From contig SWBL01000019.1 in the NCBI GenBank assembly GCA_024195585.1, positions 62,001 to 126,000 on the forward strand: a DNA stretch of 64,000 bases. The letters are read 5' to 3'. A program made the position numbers and the translations under genes. The stretch comes from Aureobasidium sp. EXF-3400 (Eukaryota; Ascomycota; Dothideomycetes; Dothideales; Saccotheciaceae). Shown piece after piece: positions 1 to 11,589 of this stretch (the first letter of the stretch is position 1; each line of letters starts with the position of its first letter). The notes beneath the pieces are model-generated. The model ran no database searches and was not told the origin of the DNA. It saw only the letters and a list, made by a program, of their open reading frames with translations.

Positions 1-3000
1 CACTGAGCACAATGGCGGAAAGTATGTATTGGAAGCAAGAGACCAGGAAGAGGGTTGTGTTCTGCGAGTTCTCTGAATTCGAGTGTTCCTTGTCCAAGAT
101 TGGTGGTTGGTACCAAGGTTGGCGTTGCACAACCTCCCAACCGACAAATTGGGTCAAGACACAGATAACGATTTGTCCCAGTAGGGGTGTAAGGACCTTG
201 CGCGAGACTAAGCTGGCAGTAGGTCTCTTTTTGGAGAGGACAGGGTAGGGACCTGTCCAGCCCATAAAGATGGCGATGGGGAGGATGAGGGCCAAGTCGA
301 TGAACAAGAATTGGAAGTCGCCAAGGTTAGATGCAGATGCATAGAGGAAGCTCACAGAAGTAAACTGGATAGCCGAGTACAAGGACATGTACTTGAAACA
401 GCTGAAACTTGTGACAAGCGCTCCTCTTCCTTCGCGGATCACCTCTGGTACGCAGGAGATATCGAAGATACGGCTGGTGAACGGCGCAGCAACTGAAGCT
501 TCAGCTTCAGAGAGGGAGATGCCCACATCTGCAGCTTTAAGAGCGCCACAGTCGTTGGCACCGTCACCACAGAAACCACAGCAGTAATCGATGCTCTGTA
601 GTTTCTCCACGAGTTCATGCTTCTCGTCGGGCGACATGCGTGCAAAGACTTGACCGCAGACTAGCATCTCACGAAGAACCTTTGGTGAGGCGAAGTCAAC
701 AAGCCAGCGGAAAACATCACCGCTAACTGCGATGGAATAGTTGCGTAAATTCGAGACGTCATATGGCAGAGAAGAGTCGTGTTCTGCAGGAGGGGGCAAA
801 GGCTTTAAAGTGTTGTCGTCTAGCTGATACGCAGGGTTGTCCACACTTTCCCAGCTCAAGCGAGATAGTGCTGTACGTGAATCACCCTCGACAAAGTGAG
901 GGACGAAACAGTGAGCGGATCTGTCGATCAGGTTACACTCTCTGGCGACACTAATGGCAGTCAAGATGTTGTCTCCAGTGCACATGACTGTACGAATGTT
1001 TGCATCACGAAGCTCTTCGATGATACCAGTTGTAGTGGGCTTCAGCTTGTTCTCAAAGATGATGAAACCGACGAATTCAAGGTTAGACTCGGCCTCTTCG
1101 CGCTTCATCTTTTGCACCTTCAACCAATTGAGCTTGAAGATATGCTTGGTTGCGCAAGCTATGACACGGAAACCACGATGAGTATAGTAGCTGAGTAACT
1201 CTTCGTAATCCGGTGGGAAACTTTCGGGACGGCAAATTTCTTTCATACATTCGGGGGCGCCCTTGACGTAGACGTTGCCGCTTGGATCGCCAAACTGGCG
1301 GACAATAACGCTTGCGCGCCTCAACTGAGAGACGAATTCGAAGGACTTCAGCACTCCGAGTTCAATTGCTCGCTTGTTGTTGGGAGAAGTCTCGTCTTCA
1401 TCCAGATCAAGTTCCATACCAGGTGGCGGACGAGCTACAGATGGGGACAGGGAATTTTGATCATCCTCATCAGACGCGCCAGGTCGTTCAGAACCTTCCT
1501 CGTATTGCCAACCAGTGAACTGGAACATCTTGAGATCCAGAGGGTCACCAACGAACTCGTCATCGACAATACGCAAAGAGTGGCAAGTCGCCATGGTGTA
1601 CAAGATAGCCTTGTTTGCGTTATAGTCGACTGTAGGGTCGCGCTCGTAAGTTGCGCCTGGCAGAAGAGCAGTAGAGTCGGTGAGAATGTCGCTAAATCTG
1701 TTTGCAGGTCGGTGTACTACACGCGTTCCCAGAACATCGAGACCATCCTCAGTCAAAGTACCAGTCTTGTCGAAACAGACGACGTCAAGCTTGCCACCGA
1801 CATTGACTCTTTGAGGACTAATACAGAAGATGAACTTCTTTTTCAGTCTAGATAGAGCGAAATTGGTACCGATTGTTAGAGTGGCGGGCAACGCAGGAGG
1901 AACAACAATGGTAATCAAGTCCAATGCTCGGACGACAATGAGATGCCACTCGAGGCCGAGGCGAACAAAGTTGATGAACGAGGCTACGAAGCCAACCATA
2001 GCAATACCTGCCATCACTGCGATGTAGCGGAAGGAGTCTCGGTAGAATTTGAATCCAGAAGGTTTGGGGAAAAGCATGGAGCGAACCAACGCTCCTTTAG
2101 TGGTGTTGAATCCTGTGCGAACGACTAGAGCCAGAGCGGCGGCTTCGTCACTCTTATCCTCTTGAGGTCTGCGGGCACGAATGATCTTGGTACCGCTGAA
2201 TAAGAAATTTCTCGCGACCTCAGGGTGGATAGAGGAAGCACTAAGATCGAGGAGTTCCAGTGATTCATTGGTTGTTGGGACTTTCGAAACCGGGACGGAT
2301 TCTCCTGTAAGCATACTTTCATTGACTATGCAGTCTCCAGATAGAAGGAGACTGTCACAAGGGAACTGGGTCAGGTTGGGGTCTGTGATCTCGTAGACAT
2401 CTCCTGGGACCAGATCGCTGGACTGAACATAACGCCAGAAACCACTTCTAAGAACACGAATGTCGCATTCGAAGCGTGAGATCTCTCGAAGACGTGCCAT
2501 AGTCGCTCTGGTTTCAATCAGAGTCGAAGCGATACTAACAATAGAAATGACGAAGATGCAGGCGGCATAGTAATAGTACTCATCCACAGACCAGAGGACC
2601 AGACTGGCAATCTGGAAGATGTAGAACGGATGCAAGGCTTCGTCAACGAGGAGCTGACCGACTGACTTCTGCTCGATATCGATCATATTCTTGCCGAAAA
2701 TACGCTCACGGTTTTCCTGCTCCTCACCATCGATGCCGGCACGTATGGTAACAACATCTGTCCAAGCAGGGTCTTGCCAGGTGTTTCCAAGAATGAACTT
2801 ATCCTTGAATGGGTGGAAGCAGAAACGGATATAGCGGTAGTCCATGATGCGAAGCTCGTCCAGGATTGGGTCATTGTATTCGTCAAACTCGCGCATCTTT
2901 CCTTTGCCTGGCATACCGAAGACCGAAGAGAGAGGCATGTCGAAACTCTGCTTGCTCAGCTGCTGCACGACCATTTCGTTCCACTGATTTTCGATGACCA

Positions 3001-3780
3001 ACCAATCACACTTATGCAAAGGAGTTGGGGAGCCGGTTAATCGTACACGCCATCTGGGCAACCAACGGAACAACAGTGAGCCAAGTCCAAGAGTGCAGAT
3101 TGATATGCAGAGGTAGATGGCGTAGCCGAGCACAGAAGTCTTGAAACCAGCAACAACGATAGTCATATCCTCGTTCTGAATATAGATTTTCTGGCTCATC
3201 CTCCCGCCAGAGCCATATCCACTTCGAACGCTTCTGTCCGTGTCCGAGGAGCGTCGACGTCGCAAGAGTGGACTACGTGCCGATGACCGAGAGTAGCCAG
3301 AGGATTTGCGACTGTGTAGAGAGGGACGGTCGTTGGATTCTAGGTCCATATCTGGCTCAGCAAAGGCATGGCCGTCCTCAGCATCAACACGACCTTCCTC
3401 GAGCTCAGCTTCTTCGTCGATGATGGCTTCTTCCTGAAGCCATTCTTCATCCGAGATATCACGGTCCTCGTCCTGATCATCGTAATAGGTGAAGCTGGTA
3501 GTCGAGTCTACGCGCGAACGACGGTGGGCAAAGGAGCTGTTGGCAGTAGGCACGCTCTCGGACATGGGACCTGAGAAGATCTCGTCGTTGGCCATGCCAA
3601 CATTGCTGAGGAAACTAACCCTGTTTCTATGAGTACGAGCGGCATAGCGACATGAACCGAGAGGTATACTTACTCGCTCATGTTGGACTCACGGCGGTAA
3701 AAGTTATTGCGGCGGCTGGCCGTGTCATCGTCGACGGTGACGGACGAGCGCCGGCGGTTTCGCGAACCATTGCGATCCAT
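1..3780 (-). CDS. P5B-type cation/polyamine-transporting ATPase (Ypk9/ATP13A2-like), 3' end missing
   Basis: This is a P-type ATPase of the P5B class, which in yeast (Ypk9) and animals (ATP13A2) sits in vacuolar or lysosomal membrane and handles polyamines and metal tolerance. I read exon 1 at 3780..3674, an intron at 3606..3673 (GTAAGT..CAG), then one open frame from 3605 past the left edge, about 1,237 codons in all. Motifs in order: a Ser/Arg-rich cytosolic N-terminus, the actuator loop LTGESVPV, the P5B hallmark PPALPATL in the M4 segment, the phosphorylation site DKTGTLTEDGLDV (near 1,770), the nucleotide-domain KGAPE, and the hinge GDGANDCGALKAADVG (near 560). C-terminal membrane segments follow up to the window edge, with no stop seen. 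PPALP separates it from P5A (Spf1). An in-frame upstream ATG at 4005 would add 75 residues; I prefer 3780 because the added part looks like leader sequence. Substrate is inferred from family only. Confidence 0.93.
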
Positions 3781-4449
3781 GACGCCTGGAGTTTGTCGAG
3801 GAGAAGCGACAGCAATAGTCACTACTCGTGGGCAAGCAAGAGGACGTTCAAAGTCACGACGAGCAAAAAGAAAGCATTTCCAGCAAAGAGTCGCGCGGCA
3901 GACGGGCACACGGCGGGCTGGATGACGATAAGCCTTCCTGTTTGGGAAACAATCCGGGGCTATCTTTTGTGCAGAGCCGAACTCGACCTGTGCGCAACTC
4001 GACATCCAGCCTCATCGAGTCATGGCACCAGACATCGACTATGAACGCATTGGGCGAGTGCCATGTTTGGTGTGACCCTGTCTCTGCTGGCTTGATATTC
4101 ATCATGTATTCACCGTGTAGCTTTCTTGACCGTTTCTAGCATTCGTTAATTCTTATGTACAAATCACAATCTGGACCTATTCACGCTGGGGCTGCAGTTG
4201 AGTTTGGAACGTGAAAACTTTCGAGACGACGGGGACCAGTTTATCTCATCATGGCTATTGCGCCATGCCGGGAGGCTTTTGCGATTCTTTTTTGGACATG
4301 AAACTAGTCGGCAGCTTCCCTTCCCAGACTGAGAAAACGCCTTCCTTTTGAACCACTGGCTTTGTCATAGAGACCAGGTTGACTGCAAACCAACACCGCT
4401 GCGACACTTGATCATGCTCGTTATCCCATCGAATCCGTCATTGCCGCAC
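3781..4449. other. Intergenic: P5B ATPase leader / eL33 3' flank
   Basis: Both neighbours are on the minus strand, so this holds the eL33 3' UTR and the P5B promoter and leader. It contains the in-frame upstream ATG (4005) mentioned for the ATPase. Short open frames here have no recognisable protein features. Confidence 0.5.
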
Positions 4450-5114
4450 TTATATCGAGGAGGGGTAAAGCATGACGCGGACGGTGGCACCGAACGAACG
4501 GGGAGGGAGGTTGTTGCGGAACTGAGCGCGGACGACACCAGAGTTGCCTGTGAGTTTTGCGTCAGATGCCTTCCTTGACTCTTTCTGCTGTCCATGGGAT
4601 ATGTACCGTGAGCGCGGGTGACCTTGCCCCACATGACTCTGATCTTGGTGCCGCGGACCTCCTTGGAGGCGCGGTAGACAAAGGCGACCTTCTTTCCGAG
4701 GTAGAAGCTGGCGGCCTTGGAGTCGTCGACACCCTCAATCTTGATCAAGCTGGTGTTGGGGTTGGTGTTGCGCTTGCCTCTCTGGTAGCTGAGGTGACGT
4801 CCCCTGTGCGAAAGAGGTCAATATACATTCTGTGCGCCATGCGTCGTCTGTTTTTGCTGTGGATGGATGTGTATAGGTTTTCCGAATATCGTTCGATGTG
4901 TACGGATCGTGTTCGATTTGAATGCAACGGGAGAATCGTAGTGAAGGAAGGTGTGGCAGCGACTCGGGTTCTTTACTCACTTGACGTAGACTGGGAGTGT
5001 GTTAGCAGACATTTCTTCAAGACATTCAAGATTCATCTGGCAGGTGGCGTCTTCGCGAGACCAGACTCCAGACTTTCAGGGTAACCTACGGCGGTGACCT
5101 TGCTCGGATGGCAT
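4450..5114 (-). CDS. RPL33: 60S ribosomal protein eL33 (L33/L35A)
   Basis: Large-subunit ribosomal protein eL33, cytosolic. Four exons are needed: 5114..5090, 4990..4981 (only 10 nt), 4803..4607 and 4547..4450, giving 109 residues, close to yeast Rpl33 (107). The spliced protein starts [20 protein letters not shown], and further on has [47 protein letters not shown] and the C-terminal [10 protein letters not shown], all typical of the family. The frame is kept at every junction: CGC C|TC (Leu), AA|G (Lys), G|GC (Gly). Splice ends are GTAGGT, GTGAGT and GTACAT donors with AG acceptors. Many short 5' introns are usual in fungal ribosomal protein genes. The start codon is in an A-rich context (GACAAAATG). 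Confidence 0.95.
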
Positions 5115-5821
5115 TTTGTCGATTTTGATTGTCCCGGCGAGTGTCGAGTTGGTGTTGTCGGTCGTCGTCGGTCGTTCAAGTGGCTGTCGGTTGTCAGGCT
5201 TTGTGAATATGCAGAATTTCGGCGGTGTGCGCTCGGACCATTGAGCAAGTGAGTGCGCCGAGGACTCAGCCGACTAGCGCGCTTATTCTTGGCACCGACC
5301 CCGTCACTCCTCTCATGATTCGATGCTCAACCAATACACGGCTACAATAAGTATTGAGCTTTGTACATATTTATTGTTGTCGCTTGCTCATACCCTCTCT
5401 GAAGCTATTGTTTCCGGGATGCAAATGGACTGACACAGCGTGCTTCACCCCAACACCGCGTTGGCAAACCATCTCCCCACAATTCGCACTTATATACAAT
5501 GTAGACATCACCTGGCAGCAGTGAAAGACCGAAAACACATCCTGAGGTAGAACCATGCTTTTGAATTTGGATTGGAGATAGTGATCAGTCTTTTGAGCAG
5601 ATATAGAAGGGAAACAAGGTCTCTTCTTGGAACCATGATAATTTATCTCCATAGTGTCCTCAACGTCGACCCAAGCCTTCCATTTCCTGTTGGACTGCCG
5701 TGCAGTCATCAAATGCCACCTTAGCATCTGCAGTGGCCCTTAGCATGCCACGGCACGATAGAATAATAAGAAAGCAGCCAGTCGATGGACGAACGAAGGC
5801 AATGTTGATGCCCTGAAGGCC
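5115..5821. other. Intergenic between eL33 and AT-hook gene
   Basis: Tandem minus-strand neighbours. It should contain the eL33 promoter and the 3' UTR of the AT-hook gene. A 118-codon open frame at 5371..5727 (minus) has no recognisable features and is not called as a gene. Confidence 0.45.
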
Positions 5822-6433
5822 CTAACACTCCGACTCATCTTCCTCCTTGATCATTTGAGAAGTCTTGGTCTCCTCATCATCTTCGTCCTCATCTTCAGCG
5901 CGAGCGATGGTCTTGGTAACCTTCTTGCGGATAGACTTAGGAATGTCTTCGTCCTCATCCTCATCCTGTGCCTTGACGATGTTCTTTGCGGCCTTCTTGC
6001 GGAGAGTCTTGGGTGCATCATCATCGTCGTCTTCGTCAAATCCGGTGTTCTCGGCCTTGCGCTTGGGGGGACGACCGCCTTTGCCCTTGGGAGTCTTTGG
6101 CGTCTTGGGGGTCTTGGGAGTCGAAGGGGCAGAACCATAAGCACCAGTGGAGGGAGCAGTCACACCAGTCTTGCCGCCAGCCTTCTCGATCTTCTTGAGG
6201 AGGTTGCGATAGGAGACTCTCATGCTTTCGACGCTAGCGGCACCGTAAGCCTGGGTGGCCTTGTCCCAGTCGACCTACAGAAGGTGAGTTAGCACTTGGC
6301 AGCAGTAATAGGTGAGCTAAAAATCTTATTGTCAACGCACATCGTTGGTGTCAGTGCTGAGATGCATAGCGAGGATACGGTCCTTGTCGACTTCGCTGAG
6401 GACAGCCTTGGCTGTGGCGTATGAGTAAGACAT
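5822..6433 (-). CDS. Acidic AT-hook protein, function unknown
   Basis: Two exons, 6433..6341 and 6274..5822, joined over a 66-nt intron (GTGCGT..TAG, phase 0), give 181 residues. The N-terminal third (MSYSYATAKAVLSEVDKDRI, then TNDVDWDKATQAYG and SMRVSYRNLLKKIEKAGG) is a helical DNA- or chromatin-binding-like segment of the kind found in small fungal Myb/SANT-like hypothetical proteins. A tandem TPKTPKTPK stretch leads into an AT-hook-like KGKGGRPPKRK. The rest alternates acidic runs (DEDDDDD, DEDEDED, DEDEDD) with basic patches (LRKKAAK, IRKKVTK). I infer a nuclear, minor-groove-binding chromatin protein. No specific name can be given. The upstream in-frame frame to 6577 is weaker as a start because 6433 begins the conserved-looking helix. 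Confidence 0.8.
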
Positions 6434-7646
6434 GGTAGGCGAAGTGTTATGACGGATGAATAGGAGGCTGGCAAAGATGAAAGGTTGCAGGCTTAAATAT
6501 TCTGCAGCAAGGGGATCTTTCAGTGTCCGGAAGGTGCTGGAGTGTTGGGGCAGTGAGATGAAAGTACTGAACGACACAGGTCTTGAACGTCGCCTTGCGT
6601 CGAAAACAAAGTGAAGAAAACACGAAAGAGAGTAGCAGAGATAGACTCGAGTAGGGAAAAACGACGAGTGAAATTTGAACAGGTTTCCGGGACGATGCTA
6701 CTTCATTTGAAGAATAAGGTCCACAAGACTGACTTGAAAAATACTATCACAACTCACACAAAGTCGTACCTGTCGAGCTTAGACAAGTATTGATCGGTTA
6801 ACAAGATGGAACAACATCCCTCCTCGTGGGTCGAGTCTGGCCCTCCTTCTACTGCGACACGCAGCGATGGGTATGCTGTAATAACATCCGATCGAGCCCA
6901 GTCTCGAGAATTTTCCAGAGGAAGAGTGAACGGGAAGGGAGGGGCCCAGCGTAAGCACTTTAGAGTACTGTTGATCCGTATAGCTGCATGCTTTACAGAC
7001 TCTCGGACGAAATGCAATGTAAAGTCTTTTGCGTGCCCATAGAAGAAGCCTTGATGACATGGCATTGTCTCTTTTCTTTGTCATGGACGTTTCTCCTTCT
7101 CCTTTTTCATGGTCGTTTACTTGTCTCTTTCTGCCTCGCTTGTCTTCGCATCTGGGAGTAAAAGAATTTGGAAGATCAAAAGACAACCGCTAGGTAGAGG
7201 CAGGTCAAACTCTTGATGTTAGGACTTACTCGGATCAAAGGACGTCATTTCTTGATTTGGACAGATACCTACCTAGTAGCTTTCTGATCGAGAAATCTCA
7301 CGAGGCGCACTAATTAGCGGAACATGATTCTTTGTCTTGCCTGGCAAGCGTCACGCATGATGGAAACACGCCGAAGCTGCGAGACTGTGATTGCACTGAA
7401 TTGTTTCGATCAAACCTCGCTGATGGTTATGGAAGATGGAAAGGACAGGAGACACAAGAGTATGATGATGATGGTGGATGTGGATGTGGGGCATTAGGGC
7501 AGTTGGGCCTTCAGCGATTTCGGGGGCGCATTCGTTCAACCGTGGGTGACTCAATTTCGCTTTGGAGAACAATACCACCACCTTCAAAGACACAAACATA
7601 TCAGGAACACGCCAACGAGCCGCCCAAAATCCCCACCACCTTCACA
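6434..7646. other. Divergent intergenic region between AT-hook gene and aspartate kinase
   Basis: About 1.2 kb with promoters for both flanking genes. It holds a GATGATGATG/GGATGTGGATG short-repeat patch near 7463-7490 and a Gcn4-type site (separate entry). Open frames here overlap and lack protein features. Confidence 0.5.
7547..7553. promoter_or_regulatory. Gcn4/CPC1 (bZIP) site TGACTCA
   Basis: A perfect palindromic TGACTCA core lies 94 nt upstream of the aspartate kinase start. Yeast HOM3 is a known Gcn4 target and filamentous fungi use the orthologue CPC1/CpcA for cross-pathway control, so the site fits the neighbouring gene. The match is seen directly; use in vivo is inferred. Confidence 0.6.
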
Positions 7647-9321
7647 ATGGCCTACACCAACGGATTCGAACAATCAATACCTCACCAGCAGGAAAAGAAC
7701 CTGCCCGGCGGCGGCAATTGGGTTGTGCAAAAGTTTGGCGGCACCAGTGTCGGCAAGTTTGCCGTCGACATTGCCCAGGACATTGTCATGTAGGTCGCAT
7801 GCTCTCTCAGAGATCCACCCCGGTACTGACTCTGTCTCCAGTGCCAGTCTCAAGGAACACCGTACTGCCATCGTGTGCTCTGCACGTAGCACTTACACCA
7901 AGAGTGAGGGCACCACCAACCGCCTGCTGCGCGCCGCTCGCGAGGCCGAACGCATTGGCTCGCGCAAATATGTCGACATTGTTGATGTCATCCGTGCCGA
8001 CCATATAGCCGTTGCAAAGGATACCATTTCCTCGGCCGACATTCTGGAAAGATACTCGGACTGCGTCAATGCCGAATGTGATAACCTGGTCAAAATTCTC
8101 GAGTCTGCTCAGCACTTGACCGAGGTCAGCAAGCGTACAGAGGACAAGATCGTCGCTAAGGGCGAGAAGTTGTCTTGTCTGTACATGACAGCAGTCTTGC
8201 AAGACCGTGGATGCAATGCTCAGTACGTTGACCTGAGCAATGTCATCGATTTCCCCGTCGGCGAGCGTATCGACGACAGCTTCTACCGCAATCTGGCTGT
8301 GTCACTCGCAAAGGCCGTGCATGCTTGCGGCGATGCCGTTCCTGTCATTACCGGCTACTTTGGTGACGTTCCTGGTGGTCTTCTTACTCAGATCGGGCGC
8401 GGATACACCGACCTTTGCGCCGCTCTCGTTGCTGTCGGTATTGGGGCCTCGGAGTTGCAGATTTGGAAAGAGGTTGACGGCATCTTCACCGCAGACCCTC
8501 GCAAGGTGCCCACCGCTCGCCTGTTGCCATCGGTCACTCCTTCCGAGGCAGCTGAATTGACCTTCTACGGTTCCGAAGTCATCCACCCCTTCACCATGGA
8601 TCAGGTCATCAAAGCTAGCATCCCTATTCGCATCAAGAACGTCAAGAACCCTCGCAACCAGGGAACCATCATCTGGCCTGACCATGCCGACGACCTCGGA
8701 GAGAAGAAGCCCTCTCTCTTCCGTAACCGCAGTCTGATCAGTCTCAGCACCCACGACGGACCTAAGCGCCCCACCGCTGTCACCATCAAGCGCGGTATCA
8801 CCGTGCTCAACGTGCACTCCAAGAAGCGTACACGTGCTCACGGCTTCCTGATGTCCATCTTCTCTGTTCTCGACAAGTGGCATTTGTCCGTCGATCTCAT
8901 CTCCTCGTCTGAAGTTCATGTATCCATGGCCTTGCACTCTGAGGTCGCCCTCCTGTCTGGTGCCGGCCCTGATTCTGAAGAGATTCAGATCGAGTCTGCT
9001 GCTCTCAAGGGCGCTGTTGACGACCTCAGTGTTTGGGGTGATATCGACCTTGTCCCTGGTCTGGCCGTCATTAGTCTTGTCGGTCGTCAGCTGCGCAGCA
9101 TGGTCGGCATCAGTGGGCGCTTCTTCAGTGTCCTTGGTGAGAACGGCATCAACATTGAGATGATCTCGCAGGGTATGTATCACATCTGTTGTTTCTTACA
9201 CGATTGCTAACCATTCTTGACAGGTGCCAGCGAAATCAACATTTCTTGTGTCATCGAAGAGGCCGAGGCCAACAGAGCTCTTAACGTGGTCCACACCAAT
9301 CTGTTTACGTTCCTCGATTGA
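7647..9321 (+). CDS. HOM3: Aspartate kinase (aspartokinase)
   Basis: Catalyses phosphorylation of aspartate, the first step to threonine, methionine and homoserine. Exons 7647..7789, 7842..9172 and 9224..9321 give 523 residues (yeast Hom3 has 527). Junctions keep frame: AT|T (Ile) and G|GT (Gly). Motifs: WVVQKFGGTSVGKF for the kinase nucleotide site, then IVCSARSTYTKSEGTTNRLL, GRGYTDLCAALVAVGI, WKEVDGIFTADPRKVP and the ACT-domain-like C-terminal half with SLVGRQLRSMVGISGRFF and INIEMISQGASEINISCVI, where the ACT fold binds the feedback inhibitor in the family. The ATG at 7647 follows a CTTCACA leader. The Gcn4-type site upstream suggests amino-acid starvation control. Cytosolic. Confidence 0.97.
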
Positions 9322-10625
9322 TTTAGCGTGTTTAGCATAGCGTTACTGTTGGCATAACATAGACAACAGGTGGAGTGAAGGAGCACCAAAAGTTCAACGC
9401 ATTTCACGACCGCCATGGCAGATGGCGCCATTTCTGTATATTCACATACATACCCAGATAGATGAACCTCAAAAATGAAGTAACGTCTTTCTAGAAACTT
9501 GTCGTATTAGTCCATCGCATCATTCTCGCTGCGCAATACTTCCTTCTCATGTACTATATATAGGATGTAATGCGTGTAGCTATGAGAGTGCACACTATCA
9601 TTAGTAAATAGGACGATGTCTACTAAGAAGCAATAACAACTTTTCGGCTATTGATCGCTATGCCTCTAGTATGCATATGCCTGTTTGACCGCATCCAACC
9701 CTGAAGATGCCCCTTATATCGTACTTGAACACAATATCCCAGCAGCTAGAACCTACGCAATTGGTCTATTTATCGATTGAGAAGAACAAACAACCAGCAA
9801 ATCAGTCTAGATTCAATGTGGCAATCCAGCCGCAGGCATTCTACACCGGGATTCTGCAAAGTTTCAATAGTATGGAGGGACTCTGCCGCTACCTGACATA
9901 GAAGGGCTACGTCAACCCTCCATTACAGATGATAAACTTGGGCACGGCTCGTGGCCTTGTTCGTCAGCTCAAATCTCGAAGCCAGTCCAAAACAGACCTT
10001 GACCCGGAGCGGGATTTCCTTGCTGCACCTTTACTGATATGGCGACCCTTGAGCATGATGTGGTAAAGTCGAGGCTATCACTCATCTGAACAAGTCAGTT
10101 GTCATGTAAATTTTGTAGCGACTATAAGGTTCTGGTCTACATTCAGAGCTGTCGAATATATCAACGAGGCAGGGTTACTCGCTTAGCAATGGACAATCTC
10201 GACACATGATCATAGACGACGCTAGTCGCTTTGGGCTAGCTCTATGAGCTCTTCGTTGTTCTCGCTAGCCCGACTCTATCTAAATTCGATGCTTCAACGA
10301 AAATCATTAAGCTGAAGAACTCAAACAACATCACTTTGAGAAGGGGTTCGTACAGAGTCTAGAGATATGGATTTCGTATTTGTTAGGCTCTAAGTAACAA
10401 TGGTGCCATTAGCACTAAGACCGCGAAGTCCATCATTCCAAGGGATCTATTGAAGGTATGTAAGGTACAACCAATGCTGTATACAAGGCTTCTCTAGATA
10501 GCTTTGGATAGTATGCAATCTAGCTCAATCACTAGGCTTGTCTATCTTAAAAATGTTGAGAAGCTATATAATCATGTATCAAGAGCAGCTATCCGCGCAA
10601 TCAGGCTAGACTGAAGTATTAGACT
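9322..10625. other. Gene-poor region with decayed sequence
   Basis: About 1.3 kb between aspartate kinase and Fap7, richer in A/T than its surroundings and full of stops. A 64-codon frame at 9707..9901 (plus) has no recognised features. A stretch near 10,265-10,290 reads ASPTLSKFDA, faintly like the SPDLNPIE motif of Tc1/mariner transposases, which would fit the relic that follows. Confidence 0.45.
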
Positions 10626-10736
10626 GTCCAAGAATGGGATGATTTGGATAGAAAGTATATCAACAGGTCGGTGGACTCAATGCCGGATAGGATGAACGAA
10701 TGTTGGACTCGCGGTGGATTACACACTGGATACTGA
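10626..10736 (+). pseudogene. Relic of Tc1/mariner-family transposase C-terminus
   Basis: One open stretch ending at TGA 10734-10736 reads QEWDDLDRKYINRSVDSMPD, then RMNECWTRGGLHTGY. It matches the usual end of Tc1/mariner DDE transposases: a WxxI/L helix, (L/V)xDSMPxR(V/M), and a terminal KGGxTKY-like end. The codon row before it is interrupted by a stop (TAG just upstream, in RLKY*TVQEW) and by frame changes, so this is a dead fragment. I see no terminal inverted repeats. It indicates past transposition and decay at this locus. Confidence 0.6.
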
Positions 10737-10945
10737 TGTAGCGCCTCAAATCTTGTATACAGCTATAAACCAGGCCCTCAGACTCTCGTTGTATTGCAGA
10801 GCGCTCGTGAAGGCCGCATACAAATCTTGGTGGTGAGGTTTCGCCAAGGGATTTGAAGTGAGCAACGACTTTTTCACCCCACCCTCGTTCACATGCGAAA
10901 GTCCATCTCAAACCAAGAAACATCTGACAACATCCAGACAGCATA

Positions 10946-11523
10946 ATGCGCACCTCGCCAAACATCATCATCACTGGAACTCCCGGCGTGGGAAAGACGA
11001 CTCACTGCGAGCAGCTTGCATCAAGCACTGGCCTCACCCATCTCAATGTCAACAAGGTCGTGAAGGAGCGCGACTGCGAGGATGGCTTTGACGATGAGCT
11101 TAACAGTGTCATTGTCGATGAGGACAAGGTAAGCATTTGGATTCTATCAGATCTTGTTGTGAAATTTCTAATTGTGGGCAGCTCCTAGATGCAATTGAGC
11201 CTGATCTCGAGGCAGGTGGCCAAATCATTGACTGGCACGCTTGCGACATGTTCCCTCAATCCTTGATTGATCTCGTTGTTGTCATTCGCTGCAACAGCAC
11301 TATCCTCTATGATCGCCTGAAGGGTCGTGGCTACAGTGACAAGAAACTCGATGAGAACATGGATGCCGAAATCATGGAAGTACTCTTGCAGGAGGCACGC
11401 GATTCTTATGACGAGGAAATTGTCGTCGAGTTGCAGAGCGATGATCTCGACCAGATTGACGAGAACCTCGAGCGCATTCAAACATGGATCGAAAACTGGA
11501 AGAAGGACCATTCTGAGGCATAA
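10946..11523 (+). CDS. FAP7: Adenylate kinase isoenzyme 6 homologue (Fap7, ribosome biogenesis)
   Basis: Fap7/AK6 is a small nuclear NTPase of the P-loop kinase fold that acts with uS11 (Rps14) in 20S pre-rRNA processing. Exons 10946..11128 and 11182..11523 (phase 0, GTAAGC..CAG) give 174 residues, near the usual 170-200. The N-terminus has the Walker A loop ITGTPGVGKTT (residues about 8-18). Then come LNVNKVVKERDCEDGFDDEL, the LID-like GGQIIDWHACDMFPQ with the conserved HxCDxFP pattern, VVVIRCNSTILYDRLKGRGY and an acidic C-terminus. The ATG is 31 nt downstream of a CATCTGACAACATCC leader. It is followed tail to tail by the ITPase gene only 66 nt away. Confidence 0.94.
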
Positions 11524-11589
11524 GTATGTCATGTTCTACATGAGCGACTCGATCTACATACAGCCCTGCCCATCAGCTCAAACGATTTT

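Noticed and set aside
5371..5727. 118-codon minus frame between eL33 and the AT-hook gene
   Set aside because: No domain, no compositional sign of coding, and it fits UTR sequence of the flanking genes.
8302..9183. 293-codon minus-strand open frame
   Set aside because: It is the antisense shadow of the aspartate kinase exon, caused by GC-rich codon use.
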